Assembly (NCBI GenBank): GCA_037447655.1
Contig: JBBHKE010002777.1
Span: 20,482-84,481 of the forward strand
Length of the DNA stretch: 64,000 bases
Reading direction: 5' to 3'
From: Zygnema cylindricum
Taxonomy: Eukaryota; Streptophyta; Zygnematophyceae; Zygnematales; Zygnemataceae
Positions within the stretch are counted from its first letter, which is position 1, and each line of letters opens with the position of its first letter. This document shows positions 22,982 through 35,099 of the stretch, in pieces. Position numbers and translations under genes: made by a program. Under the pieces are notes generated by a model. It was given only the letters and a program-made list of their open reading frames with translations. It was not told the DNA's origin and searched no databases.

Positions 22982-24812
22982 ATCCCCCTCTTAAAGTTGT
23001 AATCATTACACCAACCCTAATTTAGGTCTTCCCCTCAAAAGTACATCGTGACTCGCGGCTTTCATCAACATATCCGCGGCTTCCTCCAACGTTGAAACGT
23101 ACAAAAATTCAACTTCCTTTGCGGTGACCAAATCGCGTACAAAGTGCCAATGAATCCTAATATGTTTTGTCCTTTTGTGAAAGACAGGATTCTTCACCAA
23201 TGCCATCGAACTCATACTGTCAAAAAATATTTTCATGCATCCAATCGTAATCCCCAATTCTCCAAGTAGCTCCTTGATCCAAATCAACGCCTTAGATTTA
23301 TGACACGCAGCCATATACTCTGCTTCGGTTGAACTTAATGCGACAGTTGGTTGGAGTCGCGAACTCCAAGAAATTGCCGTGCCACCAAAAACAAAAGCAT
23401 ATCCAGACGTTGACTTTCCTGTGACAAAATCTCCACCCCAATCTGCGTCACAATATCCCACGCATTCCAACGACGTCCGTCCAGATCGGAACAATAAACC
23501 AATCTTGACCGTACCTGCAAGGTAATGAAATATCCTCTTTACAGCCTCCCAATGAATCTTTTTAGGAGCCTGACAAAATCGACTCACGACAAAAACTGCG
23601 GCTGAAATATCCGGTCGCGTGGCCACACTTAAATACATCAAACTTCCGACGGCCTCACGATAGGGCACGTGGATAGTTTCCTCCTCCTCAAATTTGCGAT
23701 ATTGAAGTTTGGAATCTAGTGGTGTCAAAACCGGCTTAGAATCCAACAGAGCAAATTTTGTTAGTACTTCTTTACAATATTGCGCTTGCGACAATTTAAT
23801 ATCACCATTATCGTACCTCAAAACTTCCACTCCAAGAATATATCGTACGTCCCCCAAATCTGGGACTTTAAAATGTAGACGTAGGTACTCTTTCAATTCT
23901 GCGATTCCCGTCAACTTGTCACATATCATCAAAAAATCATCCACGTAGACAGAAAATATAATTTGATCTTCCCCCTCACCTTTTACGTAAACTCCAGAAT
24001 CTGAAATTGTTCGGACGAATCCAAATTCGGTAAGGACCTTGTGTAATCGTAAATACCAAGTCAGCGGTGCCTGTTTTAGTTCGTATAAGGACTTTCGCAG
24101 CTGCCATACCTTCCCCTCCTTTGACACTACTCCTTCCGGAACTTTCATATAAACCTCCTCCTTTAAGTCACCATTTAAGAACGCCGTCTCTACATCCATT
24201 TAGTGAATGTGCTTCTTGACGGCAGCGGCAATAGCAATGATCATTCTCAATGAATCAAACTAAACTACCGGTGCGTATGTCTCCGTATAATCTATCCTCT
24301 CCTTTTGTTGAAAGCCCTTGCACACTAGCAGAGCCTTATGTTTTGCTACTTCCCCCGATGCACCAGTTTTGGTTTTAAAAATCCACTTCGCATCAATAGC
24401 CTTTTACCCTCCGGTAGGCTTACCTCGAACGTACGGTTGTTGATAATAGATTGAGGTTCTCGCTCCCATGCCGGTTTCCAATGCTTCTCCCAATCGCATG
24501 ATTTTCGTGCTTCCACATACGATTGCGGATTGCCCGGCTTATTTTCACATAATGATTGTTATAAAAGAAAATCATCCTCCCTCTCCACCGAAATAAAATA
24601 ATATGAATTTTCCACATTCCCCTTACCATCAAAAGAAAGACGATCCGGTTTCTTACCCCTATTTTCCGCATACTCCTCGGCTCAAATCCTCTCTTCCTTT
24701 GTCGGTTCCTCCTCAATAATATTCGGGTTACTTGATTTAGAAGACGAAGATTTCCTCGTGTCCGTAGACATTCGGGAATTTTCGCTTCGCGAATCCCCAC
24801 CAATGTTACCAA
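22982..24812 (-). pseudogene. Copia-1 copy A reverse transcriptase and RNase H
   Basis: The frame 24199-23006 contains the RT core with the catalytic box YVDD (SVYVDDFLMICD) and the RNase H domain (YCDADWGGD, STEAEYMA), ending at the purine tract. A TAA lies at 24202-24200 where copy B has a sense codon. A further TAA upstream of KAIDAKWIFKTKTG is shared by both copies. Part of the IN-RT linker lies in 24420-24812 in other frames. As DNA sequence the RT and RNase H residues are complete; the interruptions make it a pseudogene. Confidence 0.88.
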
Positions 24813-26182
24813 AATTTACATTCTCCTCAATTTTACCTTTCCCCCTCTTAACATTGGAGGTGGATTCCGGCTCAATTTCCGAATCCGAACCTTCAATGTC
24901 ATTAAAATCACCGATTTCAAATTCTTGATGAAAGTCAAGATTAGAATGTCGCTTAGCCAATCGAGAGATTGTGGATATTAAGTCCTTGTGAAAATCCACA
25001 TTCCTTGATTCCTCAATGATATTTCGAATCGGATCATAAACTCGATAAAGACTCCCTTTATCACTATATCCAACGAAATAACCACTCCAACTCCTTGATG
25101 CAAACTTACCCTTCATCTTTTGTGCTTGAATATAAACCGACGCACGACATCCTCAAATCCGAATGTGGTGTAGGGTAGGCTTTCGCCCATACCACAACTC
25201 ATACGGAGTTTTATCACCCAAAACCGATGTAATTTGCCGATTGCAAATATAATTCGCCGTTAAAATTGCATCGCCCCATAAATGAATAATCCTCCCGGAT
25301 CCGTGTACCATGGAACGTACCATTTTTTGAAGCGTACGGTTTTTTCTTTCCGCCACTCCATTGGATTCCGGTGAGTAAGATGCGGTATATTTGGTGAAAA
25401 AATCCCCACTCCTTGCAATACAAATCAAAAGCAAGAAATTCCCCTCCATTGTCCGATCTAATAGATATTAATTCTCTCACATTGCATTTCGGCCATCACA
25501 TGCCACTTTTGAAAGCGTAAAAATGCTTCGGATTTGTGTTTAAGTAATATTACCATTGTGAAGCGAGTGAAGTCGTCCACCACCACCATAATATATTTGT
25601 TTCCTCCAATCGTCTCCGGTTTGACGTCCCCACATAAATCAATATGCACAAGATCAAGCGGATGCTTAGATCTATGCGATGGATCCTTTGCCGGATGCGG
25701 CTTTCGGATTTGTCACCCCTTACCACATCCATCGCACCCGTTAATTTTCTCTCCCGGCGCCAAGTCCAATCCCCTTACACTTCCATTTGTAATCATGCGT
25801 CGCAAACTTCCCTTGGATGTGTGGCACATACGGTGGTGCCACAAGGTTAAATCGCCTTCAACTCGGAGATTTGCAAAATAATTCCACCAGAATTTGGGTG
25901 CGCTTTCCGCCGACGCCATATTAAGCGACTATGCATAAAATCTGTGACTTCTCTTTCGCCTATTTGTACACCATCTAAACGTACAACTTCTATTGTGGAG
26001 TCGCCATACGCAAATACGCTCACGCCTGCACGCTGAATTTGCGGTACGCTGAGAAGGTTCACTGAACCTTCAGAAAAGTACAAAACATTTGTTAGTTGGG
26101 TTTGCGTCACTTTTTCCACGCCACTTGCGCCCAAAATAGGTAAGTCCAAACGTACAGTACCCACTGTACTTATTGAAATCAC
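24813..26182 (-). pseudogene. Copia-1 copy A integrase region
   Basis: Pieces in order: GAG-pre-integrase zinc site (LWHHRMCHTSKGS, then CDGCGKG), first catalytic aspartate block (MHIDLCGDV), second block (SDNGGEF), and the C-terminal part (SPESNGVAERKNRTLQKM, YELWYGRKP). They fall in several frames separated by stops. Copy A has a TGA at the Trp of the IRIWGCR motif (base 25153) that copy B lacks. Confidence 0.85.
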
Positions 26183-27873
26183 TTGTCTGAAATCACTTGT
26201 CCACTTGCGACAGTGATTCGTTTTGGTACAGTGAGTTCGTGAAAATCATCAAATAGCGACGCGTCATTACATACGTGGTGTGACGCACCAGAATCTATTA
26301 TCGACTCCTTTTTTTGTTGCGTAACACCTGCAAAAATATCAAGCGAAAGGTTAAGGGCGAAAAATATTTGCGCGCCTTCGCCTCCTTCTTCGAATTGATC
26401 TTTGCCCATAAAATGTCCTCCTCCTCTTCCATGGCGACCTCCTCGGCCACCGCGGCCGCCAAGACGACTGTCGTCACGCCCACCGTATCGGCCGCCGCCG
26501 TCGCCTCTACCGCCGCGATCTCCTCTTCCACCGCCGCCTCCATTTTCGGCCTTCGAGTGACATTGGGGGCTTATATGACCCCATTTACCGCAAAAGTGAC
26601 ATTGAGGCTCTTTATCCGGGCAAAAAGCCGCCATGTGACCAAGTTTGCCGCATTGAAAACAGGCAATATTGGTCAGATATGAATATCCGGCTGGGAAGGA
26701 GATCTCCCGGCCCTTTCATGTCCTCTTCCCCCTCTTCCTCTCCGATTTCCCCCTCTTATTCCTCCTCTTCCCCGAAAGTAATTTAGATCGGGCATTTCCG
26801 GTGTCGTCGCATTGAGGGAACCGGTCGGTTGGGGTCCCCTCGATGAACTCGGACGATTCGCCTCGGTGGATTTGAGGAAAGTGATAATCGAATCCAAAGT
26901 GTTCGAATCCCTCGATAAAAGAATGTCCCTCAAATGTATCATTTTCTCCGGTAAGGCATGGATGAAGACCGATGCCTTATCACTCTCATCGATGAACTTT
27001 CCCAAGTTTGCGAGTTGCTCGATAATAATATTGAATCTCTTCGCGGCTTCATCGATCGACTCACTCGACTTGACCTTAAAGGATGTATAATCGGTATAAA
27101 TATGTTGCCCCTTGTTTTGAAGACTCTTTTCGAAGTGATTCTCAAGAGCCACCCAACAATCATGGGCAAATCTTCAGGAAAGGAATAGATCATGTATAGA
27201 AGTGCTACATGATTGAAATAAACCGCCGATAGCGGAAAGATTTTTCTTCGTCCACACACGATAAGCTCTCCGATCCGAGGTAGGCATCTTGTCCACCTTT
27301 TTTACCACCTTCCAAAGGCGTTTTAATTTAAATTGGTCTTTGATATATTTCTTCCACGATTGATAATTCGTCCCATTGAAAATGACAATTTTTCCGGAAA
27401 ATAGATTCAACTTTCTTGTCCCCTTCACTCCAATCGTCAAGATCGAAATTGTCATCGATGGGAAGTTTCCCCTTTCGAATCAATTCCCTCATCTCCTCCC
27501 CATCTCCTTCCGTATCAACGACGCTTTGTGTCGGAATGGGATCTCCAAAAAATGGAGGTCTCGTGACACGGTTTGTCTCCGAGATCCGTTGATCAACATA
27601 TCGGAAAAGACCATCCATCATTTTTTGTAGACGATCTCCCATCGTGTCATCTTCCTCCTTTTTCCCCTCATTCTCCTTCTTTTGTCCGATAGGATCGATC
27701 GGAACGGCTTCCTCAGAAGTTTTGCCGGTGAATGCAAATGGAGTTTCTACTTCTGGATCTGACAATGATTCGGATTCAGTTGGATCCGGAGGATCCGGAT
27801 CCGGAGGTCGAGGAATCATCGTAAAAGAAGAAGGCATCATAGGAGAAGGGGTATTCGTCTTTTTTCTCCCCAT
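26179..27873 (-). pseudogene. Copia-1 copy A gag, zinc knuckles and protease
   Basis: Gag starts at ATG 27873 in a good context and has an unusually long acidic, proline-rich N-terminus (PRPPDPDPPDPTESES) before the usual NGTNYQSWKKYI motif. Two CCHC knuckles follow (CFQCGKLGHMAAFC, CHFCGKWGHISPQC), then a glycine-rich linker and the protease site IIDSGASHHVC. Frameshifts near 27330, 27170 and 26670 break it; the last of these is shared with copy B. Confidence 0.85.
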
Positions 27874-27922
27874 GGCGGCCAAACTAGCCACCGTTCTACA
27901 CCTCAAAGGAGCACACAAGCTC

Positions 27923-28435
27923 TGATAGGATCTTACACAAAAAACAGAGTGCAAGATTACAGCGGAAGCAAAAAAAAAATATTCAGACGAGAGTCAACTG
28001 TCCACGAAAGCCGATATATTTCACGGACATTTTCTCCCACATAGAGGTTAAGTTTTCCCTCCCACTAAGCTGCAGTATATAGTACTGCAAATGTAACGTC
28101 ACACAATCAAACTAAAAACAAACCAAACTATAAAGTGCGCACTGAGCGCCTACGAATCAAATCGCGTCTATACGCGAAACGACATAATACAAGGTACAAG
28201 ACACACATACAAACAAGAACAAATAAAGACAAAACGAACCCACTAACCGTACACACCAAAAGAAACAAAATACTTGGTCGTCGTCAAACTAAATCTTCGC
28301 GAGACCAAAGTACTACATAACCGTACGACTCGACTTAATGACTCCAAACCAATCTGGACCACTATCTTCACGTAACGCCAACCTAGCTGGCCGCGCGACA
28401 GACCGCGACGGCCGATTACAACCTTGATTCTAACA
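27923..28435 (-). repeat. LTR 2 (shared middle LTR) of the Copia-1 array
   Basis: It serves as 5' LTR of copy A and 3' LTR of copy B. On the copy B side the purine tract (GAGAGGGGGAT) is intact. On the copy A side the primer-binding site is destroyed: AAGCTCTGATAGG reads straight into the LTR, whereas LTR 3 has AAGCTCCGATACCACTTGA. Confidence 0.9.
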
Positions 28436-30267
28436 ATCCCCCTCTCAAAGTTGTAATCATTACACCAACCCTAATTTAGGTCTTCCCCTTAAAAGTACAT
28501 CATGACTCGCGGCTTTCGTCAACATATTCGCGGCTTCCTCCAACGTTGAAACGTACAAAAATTCAACTTCCTTTGCAGTGACCAAATCGCGTACGAAGTG
28601 CCACTGAATCCTGATATGTTTTGTCTTTTTGTGAAATACAGGATTCTTCACCAATGCCATCGAACTCATACTGTCAGAAAATATTTCCATGCATTCAATC
28701 GTAATCCCCAATTCTCCAAGTAGCTCCTTAATCCAAATCGACGCCTTAGATGTATGACACGTAGCCATATACTCCTTTTCGGTTGAACTTAATGCAACAG
28801 CTGGTTGGAGTCGCGAACTCCAAGAAATTGCCGCGCCACCAAAAACAAAAGCATATCCAGACGTTGACTTTCCTGTGTCAAAATCTCCACCCCAAACTGC
28901 GTCACAATATCCCACGCACTCCAAAGATGTCCGTCCAGATCGAAATAATAAACCAATCTCGACCGTACATGCAAGGTAACGAAATATCCTCTTCACGGCT
29001 TCCCAATGAATTCTTTTAGGAGCCTGACAAAATCGACTCATGATAGAAACTACGGCTGAAATATCTGGTCGCGTGGCCACACTTAAATACATCAAACTTC
29101 CAACGGCCTCACGATAGGGCACGTGGACAATTTCCTCCTCTTCAAATTTGCGATATTGAAGTTTGGAATCTAGTGGTGTCAAAACCGGCTTAGAATCCAA
29201 CATATCAAATTTTGTTAGTACTTCTTTACAATATTGCGCTTGCGACAATTTAATATCACCGTTATCGTACCTCAAAGCTTCCACTCCAAGAATATATCGT
29301 ACGTCCCCCAAAATCTGTGACTTTAAAATGTAGACGTAGGTACTATTTCAATTTCGCGATTCGCGTCAACTTGTCACATATCATCAAGAAATCATCCACA
29401 TAGACAGTTAATATAATTTGATTTCCCCCCTCACCTTTTACGTAAACTCTAGAGTCTGAAACTGTTCGGACGAATCCAAATTCGGTAAGGACCTTGTGTA
29501 ATCGTAAATACCAAGTCCGCGGTGCCTGTTTTAGTCTGTATAATGACTTTCGCAGCCGCCATACCTTCTCCTCCTTCGACACTACTCCTTCCGGAACTTT
29601 CATATAAACCTCCTCCTCTAAGTCACCATTTAAGAACTCCATCTCTACGTCTATTAAGTGCATATGCTTCTTGCCGGCAGCGGCAATAGCAATAATCATC
29701 CTCAAAGAATCAAACTTAACAACCGGTGCATATGTTTCCGTATAATCTATCCCCTCCCTTTGTTGAAAGCCCTTGCACACTAGCCGAGCCTTATGTTTTG
29801 CTACTTCCCCCGATGCACCAGTTTTGGTTTTAAAAATCCACTTCGCATCAATAGCCTTTTACCCTCCGGTAGGCTTACCTCGAACGTACGGTTGTTGATA
29901 ATAGATTGAGGTTCTCGCTCCCATGCCGGTTTCCAATGCTTCTCCCAATCGCATGATTTTCGTGCTTCCACATACGATTGCGGATTGCCCGGCTTATTTT
30001 CACATAATGATTGTTATAAAAGAAAATCATCCTCCCTCTCCACCGAAATAAAATAATATGAATTTTCCACATTCCCCTTACCATCAAAAGAAAGACGATC
30101 CGGTTTCTTACCCCTATTTTCCGCATACTCCTCGGCTCAAATCCTCTCTTCCTTTGTCGGTTCCTCCTCAATAATATTCGGGTTACTTGATTTAGAAGAC
30201 GAAGATTTCCTCGTGTCCGTAGACATTCGGGAATTTTCGCTTCGCGAATCCCCACCAATGTTACCAA
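28436..30267 (-). pseudogene. Copia-1 copy B reverse transcriptase and RNase H
   Basis: Frames 29780-29343 (RT with TVYVDDFLMICD) and 29311-28460 (rest of RT and RNase H) are separated by a one-base insertion: CCCCCAAAATC near 29306, where copy A has CCCCCAAATC. The position equivalent to the copy A stop at 24200 is open here. RNase H carries YCDAVWGGD in place of YCDADWGGD, losing an acidic residue of the catalytic region. Confidence 0.88.
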
Positions 30268-31637
30268 AATTTACATTCTCCTCAATTTTACCTTTCCCCC
30301 TCTTAACATTGGAGGTGGATTCCGGCTCAATTTCCGAATCCGAACCTTCAATGTCATTAAAATCACCGATTTCAAATTCTTGATGAAAGTCAAGATTAGA
30401 ATGTCGCTTAGCCAATCGAGAGATTGTGGATATTAAGTCCTTGTGAAAATCCACATTCCTTGATTCCTCAATGATATTTCGAATCGGATCATAAACTCGA
30501 TAAAGACTCCCTTTCTCACTATATCCAACGAAATAACCACTCCAACTCCTTGATGCAAACTTACCCTTCATCTTTTGTGCTTGAATATAAACCGACGCAC
30601 GGCATCCCCAAATCCGAATGTGGTGTAGGGTAGGCTTTCGCCCATACCACAACTCATACGGAGTTTTATCACCCAAAACCGATGTAATTCGCCGATTGCA
30701 AATATAATTCGCCGTTAAAATTGCATCGCCCCATAAATGAATAATCCTCCCGGATCCGTGTACCATGGAACGTACCATTTTTTGAAGCGTACGGTTTTTT
30801 CTTTCCGCCACTCCATTGGATTCCGGTGAGTAAGATGCGGTATATTTGGTGAAAAAATCCCCACTCCTTGCAATACAAATCAAAAGCAAGAAATTCCCCT
30901 CCATTGTCCGATCTAATAGATATTAATTCTCTCACATTGCATTTCGGCCATCACATGCCACTTTTGAAAGCGTAAAAATGCTTCGGATTTGTGTTTAAGT
31001 AATATTACCATTGTGAAGCGAGTGAAGTCGTCCACCACCACCATAATATATTTGTTTCCTCCAATCGTCTCCGGTTTGACGTCCCCACATAAATCAATAT
31101 GCACAAGATCAAGCGGATGCTTAGATCTATGCGATGGATCCTTTGCCGGATGCGGCTTTCGGATTTGTCACCCCTTACCACATCCATCGCACCCGTTAAT
31201 TTTCTCTCCCGGCGCCAAGTCCAATCCCCTTACACTTCCATTTGTAATCATGCGTCGCAAACTTCCCTTGGATGTGTGGCACATACGGTGGTGCCACAAG
31301 GTTAAATCGCCTTCAACTCGGAGATTTGCAAAATAATTCCACCAGAATTTGGGTGCGCTTTCCGCCGACGCCATATTAAGCGACTATGCATAAAATCTGT
31401 GACTTCTCTTTCGCCTATTTGTACACCATCTAAACGTACAACTTCTATTGTGGAGTCGCCATACGCAAATACGCTCACGCCTGCACGCTGAATTTGCGGT
31501 ACGCTGAGAAGGTTCACTGAACCTTCAGAAAAGTACAAAACATTTGTTAGTTGGGTTTGCGTCACTTTTTCCACGCCACTTGCGCCCAAAATAGGTAAGT
31601 CCAAACGTACAGTACCCACTGTACTTATTGAAATCAC
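30268..31637 (-). pseudogene. Copia-1 copy B integrase region
   Basis: Same order of motifs as copy A and almost base-for-base identical (offset 5455). The C-terminal integrase frame 30904-30137 is intact here, including the Trp codon that is a stop in copy A. The N-terminal part is broken by the same frame changes as copy A. Confidence 0.87.
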
Positions 31638-33328
31638 TTGTCTGAAATCACTTGTCCACTTGCGACAGTGATTCGTTTTGGTACAGTGAGTTCGTGAAAA
31701 TCATCAAATAGCGACGCGTCATTACATACGTGGTGTGACGCACCAGAATCTATTATCGACTCCTTTTTTTGTTGCGTAACACCTGCAAAAATATCAAGCG
31801 AAAGGTTAAGGGCGAAAAATATTTGCGCGCCTTCGCCTCCTTCTTCGAATTGATCTTTGCCCATAAAATGTCCTCCTCCTCTTCCATGGCGACCTCCTCG
31901 GCCACCGCGGCCGCCAAGACGACTGTCGTCACGCCCACCGTATCGGCCGCCGCCGTCGCCTCTACCGCCGCGATCTCCTCTTCCACCGCCGCCTCCATTT
32001 TCGGCCTTCGAGTGACATTGGGGGCTTATATGACCCCATTTACCGCAAAAGTGACATTGAGGCTCTTTATCCGGGCAAAAAGCCGCCATGTGACCAAGTT
32101 TGCCGCATTGAAAACAGGCAATATTGGTCAGATATGAATATCCGGCTGGGAAGGAGATCTCCCGGCCCTTTCATGTCCTCTTCCCCCTCTTCCTCTCCGA
32201 TTTCCCCCTCTTATTCCTCCTCTTCCCCGAAAGTAATTTAGATCGGGCATTTCCGGTGTTGCCGCATTGAGGGAACCGGTCGATTGGGTTCCCCTCGATG
32301 AACTTGGTCGATTCGCCTCGGTTGATTTAAAGAATGTAATGATCGAATCCAAGGTGTTCAAATCCCTCGATAAGAGAATGTCCCGGAAGTGTATCATTTT
32401 CTCCGGTAAGGCATGGGTGAAGAGCGATGCCTTATCATTCTCTTAAATGATTTTCCCCATATTTGCGAGTTGCTCGATAATAATGTTAAATCTCTTTGCG
32501 GCCTCATCAATCGATTCATCTGGTTTCACTTTGAAAGATGTATAATCGGTATAGATATGCTGCCCCTTGTTTTGAAAACTCTTCTCAAAATGATTTTCAA
32601 AGGCCACCCAACAATCATGGGCGAAACTTCGGGTAAGAAATAAATTTTGAATAGAAGTGCTACATGATTGGAATAACCGCCGACGGCGGAAAGATTTTTC
32701 TTCGTCCACACCCGATAAGCTCTCCGATCGGAGGTAGAGATCTTGTCCACCCCTTTTACCACCTTCCAAAGGCGTTTTAATTTAAATTGGCCTTTGATAT
32801 ATTTCTTCCACAATTGATAATTCGTCCCATTGAAAATGACAATTTTTCCGGACATAGATTCAACTTGCTCGTCCCCTTCACTCCAATCATCAAAATCGGA
32901 ATCGTCATCGATGGGAAGTTTCCCTTTTCAAATCAATTCCCTCATCTCCTCCTCATCTCCTTCCGTATCAGCGACGCTTTGTGTCGGAATGGGATCTCCA
33001 AAAAATGGAGGCCTCGTGACACGGTTTGTCTCCAAGATCCGTTGATCAACATATCGGAAAAGACCATCCATCAATTTTTGAAGACGATCTTCCATCGCGT
33101 CATCTTCCTCCTTCTTTATCCCCTCATTCTCCTTCTTTTGTCCGATCGGATCTATCGGAACGGCCTCCTCAAAAGTTTTGCCGGTGAAGGCAAATGGAGT
33201 TTCTACTTCCGGATCCGACGATGATTCGGATTCGGTTGGATCCGGAGGATCCGGATCCGGAGGTCGAGGAATCATCATAGAAAAGAAGGCATCATAGGAG
33301 AAGGGGTATTCTTCTTCTTTCTCCCCAT
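31634..33328 (-). pseudogene. Copia-1 copy B gag, zinc knuckles and protease
   Basis: Start ATG at 33328, with the acidic proline-rich N-terminus, then NGTNYQLWKKYI, two CCHC knuckles and IIDSGASHHVC. Gag upstream of 32259 differs from copy A at many positions, while everything downstream to 29786 is nearly identical. Frameshifts interrupt it near 32930, 32640 and 32130. Confidence 0.85.
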
Positions 33329-33371
33329 GGCGGCCAAACTAGCCACCCTTCTACACCTCAAAGGAGCACAC

Positions 33372-33386
33372 AAGCTCCGATACCAC
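33372..33386 (-). promoter_or_regulatory. Primer-binding site of Copia-1 (initiator tRNA-Met 3' end)
   Basis: The minus strand reads GTGGTATCGGAGCTT next to the LTR. This matches the common plant Copia primer site TGGTATCAGAGC with one difference, so priming from the 3' end of initiator tRNA-Met is expected. Confidence 0.82.
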
Positions 33387-33387
33387 T

Positions 33388-33765
33388 TGATAGGATATCA
33401 CACAAAATGTAGAGTGCAACATTACAGCGGAAGCAAAAAAAAACATTAAGACGAGAGAAAACTGTCCACGAAATCCAATATATTTCACGGACATTTTCTC
33501 CCACAAAAAGGTTAAGTTTTCCCTCCCTCTAAGCTGCAGTATATAGTACTGCAAGTGTAACGTCACACAATCAAACTAAAAAACAAACCAAAATATAAAG
33601 TGCGCATTGAGCGCCTACAAATTAAATCGTGTCTATACGCGAAACGGCATAGTACAAGGTAAAAAAACACACGTACAAACAAGAACAAATAAAGACAAAA
33701 CAAACCCACTAACCGTACACACCATTTGAAATATATTATGACCGATTATAACCTTGATTCTAACA
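33388..33765 (-). repeat. LTR 3 of the Copia-1 array, internally deleted
   Basis: Same ends as LTRs 1 and 2, but about 130 bp are missing between ACCGTACACACC and GACCGATTATAACC, making it 378 bp. More diverged than LTRs 1 and 2 are from each other. Confidence 0.88.
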
Positions 33766-33890
33766 AGAGGGAGGGAAGGTGGGAGGCCAAAAGGTATGTA
33801 TGGAGGGAGGGAGGGAGAGAAAGAGGGAAAAAAAAGTGATGGAGGTAATCAAGTAAGTAGATAGCTTGGGAGGGAGAGAGGGAGGGAGTG
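33766..33890. repeat. GGGA-rich purine tract
   Basis: GAGGGAGGGAAGGTGGGAGG and similar runs flank the array on the right. The remaining sequence to 34185 is AT-rich with nothing recognised. Confidence 0.75.
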
Positions 33891-34185
33891 CCTATCACAT
33901 GTGTTTTTTGCTAATTGATTTTCCATGTGAAAAACTAAGATAATTTTTTTAAGCATACATAATAACAACTCTTTTGCATATATCAGAACATAGTATCGTA
34001 GTCAAAAGAAAGACCATCCAAAAAATGAAGTGCAAAATTTAGATTTGTGATAGAATAAACATTTTATAAGAGTTTTAAACATTAATGTAAGAGTTTAGAG
34101 CAAAATGAAGGTAAAATCTCTTGAGGTGACTGTCGAGAAAAAAAAATATTCGTCAAGAGAGATTGCAAAATGACAAAATAGTAAA

Positions 34186-35099
34186 TGTTCAAAATCACTA
34201 GATTTATAGAATGTTTTCTAGGTCTAAAATAAGGAAAAAGAGCAAGCAACCTGCTTCCACCCCTCTCTATCCCCCATACTTGTTGTAGTCACTGAAGGAG
34301 AGAGAGAGTAGTGGAGCCATGGCAGCCTCATCTTCATTAGGCAGGACTAAAGAGTGAATTTAAGTCACTCTCAACAAAAGGTTGAGTCCGGCAAGACTCG
34401 AACCTCCAACCAACAAAGCGTGGCGTAGCCGTCTGCTCTAACCAATCTGTCGTAGAAGTTCGCTAGAATACATAGGGTGTGATTTCTACTTAAAGTGTGT
34501 TACTTCCTCTAAACCGATTAACGGAAATATGAATATAAGGACATAGAACTAACTAAATACGGTGCAAACATGATTTCGCACGAATCAAATGAATCGGACA
34601 TTTGTTTCGACGGTTGAGATTACATTTTGGTTTTTATCCAACGGCGCACATCATCGTCGAGATCCCGACGTGGTCACTTTGGCTTTTTGTGACATGGCAT
34701 GACCTGGAGCCACGTGGAGAGGTAACATTTGGTTGCCGGAATTTTGAGGAACCTACGGACGAGTAAAAAGAGGGCACGCGTCCACGTAATAGCCTGGCAG
34801 TACAAAAGGTACACTGGCAGTAGTACTTTTTGGTACGGTAGGACTTTGAATTCAGTCACGCCTCCCCTTGAGGGTTTATATAAAATAGGCATCTTTGCCA
34901 CCCCATAACTTATCGGTTGGTTAACCGTTTTCAGTGATTTTTTTTGCTACGGACTTAGGGAATCTAGGCTGCACAAGGGTGAAGTCAAATTGTAAACTTG
35001 TTAGTCTGGGCAGTAGTGGTTTTACTTGAAAGCGGGTTAGTTAAAAATTATCTAGAGGCTTCTTGAATTTTTTAGTCCAATGGGGGACACATAATTGCA
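34186..35099 (+). repeat. Copia-2 LTR, class I, 5' LTR of the broken + strand element
   Basis: Runs TGTTCAAAATCACTAG...ACATAATTGCA, followed directly by a decayed primer site and gag. TATA box TTTATATAAAA at 34874-34884. It belongs to the same class as 8771-9818 (same tRNA-like module), not to the class of the 3' LTR at 45258. Confidence 0.85.
34384..34465 (-). other. tRNA-like module in class I LTR
   Basis: The minus strand reads CTACGACAGATTGG, GGTTAGAGC and, about 40 nt on, GGTTCGAGTCT (B box with one change, at 34394-34404). Antisense to the LTR, like all others in this window. Confidence 0.6.

Larger units (their letters stand above)
22480..33765 (-). mobile_element. Tandem Copia family 1 array: LTR-internal-LTR-internal-LTR
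   Basis: Three same-orientation LTRs (22480-22981, 27923-28435, 33388-33765) flank two internal regions, A (22982-27922) and B (28436-33387). Each internal region runs gag, zinc knuckles, protease, integrase, reverse transcriptase, RNase H on the minus strand. The gene order places it in Ty1/copia. The outer flanks show no 5-bp duplication (CACCT against AGAGG). This fits unequal recombination between LTRs or elements rather than two independent insertions. Both copies are interrupted by stops and frameshifts and look inactive. Confidence 0.93.

Noticed and set aside
26314-26682. A plus-strand Ser/Ala-rich frame (and its copy at 31769-32137)
   Set aside because: It is the antisense of the glycine-rich zinc-knuckle linker of Copia-1 gag.
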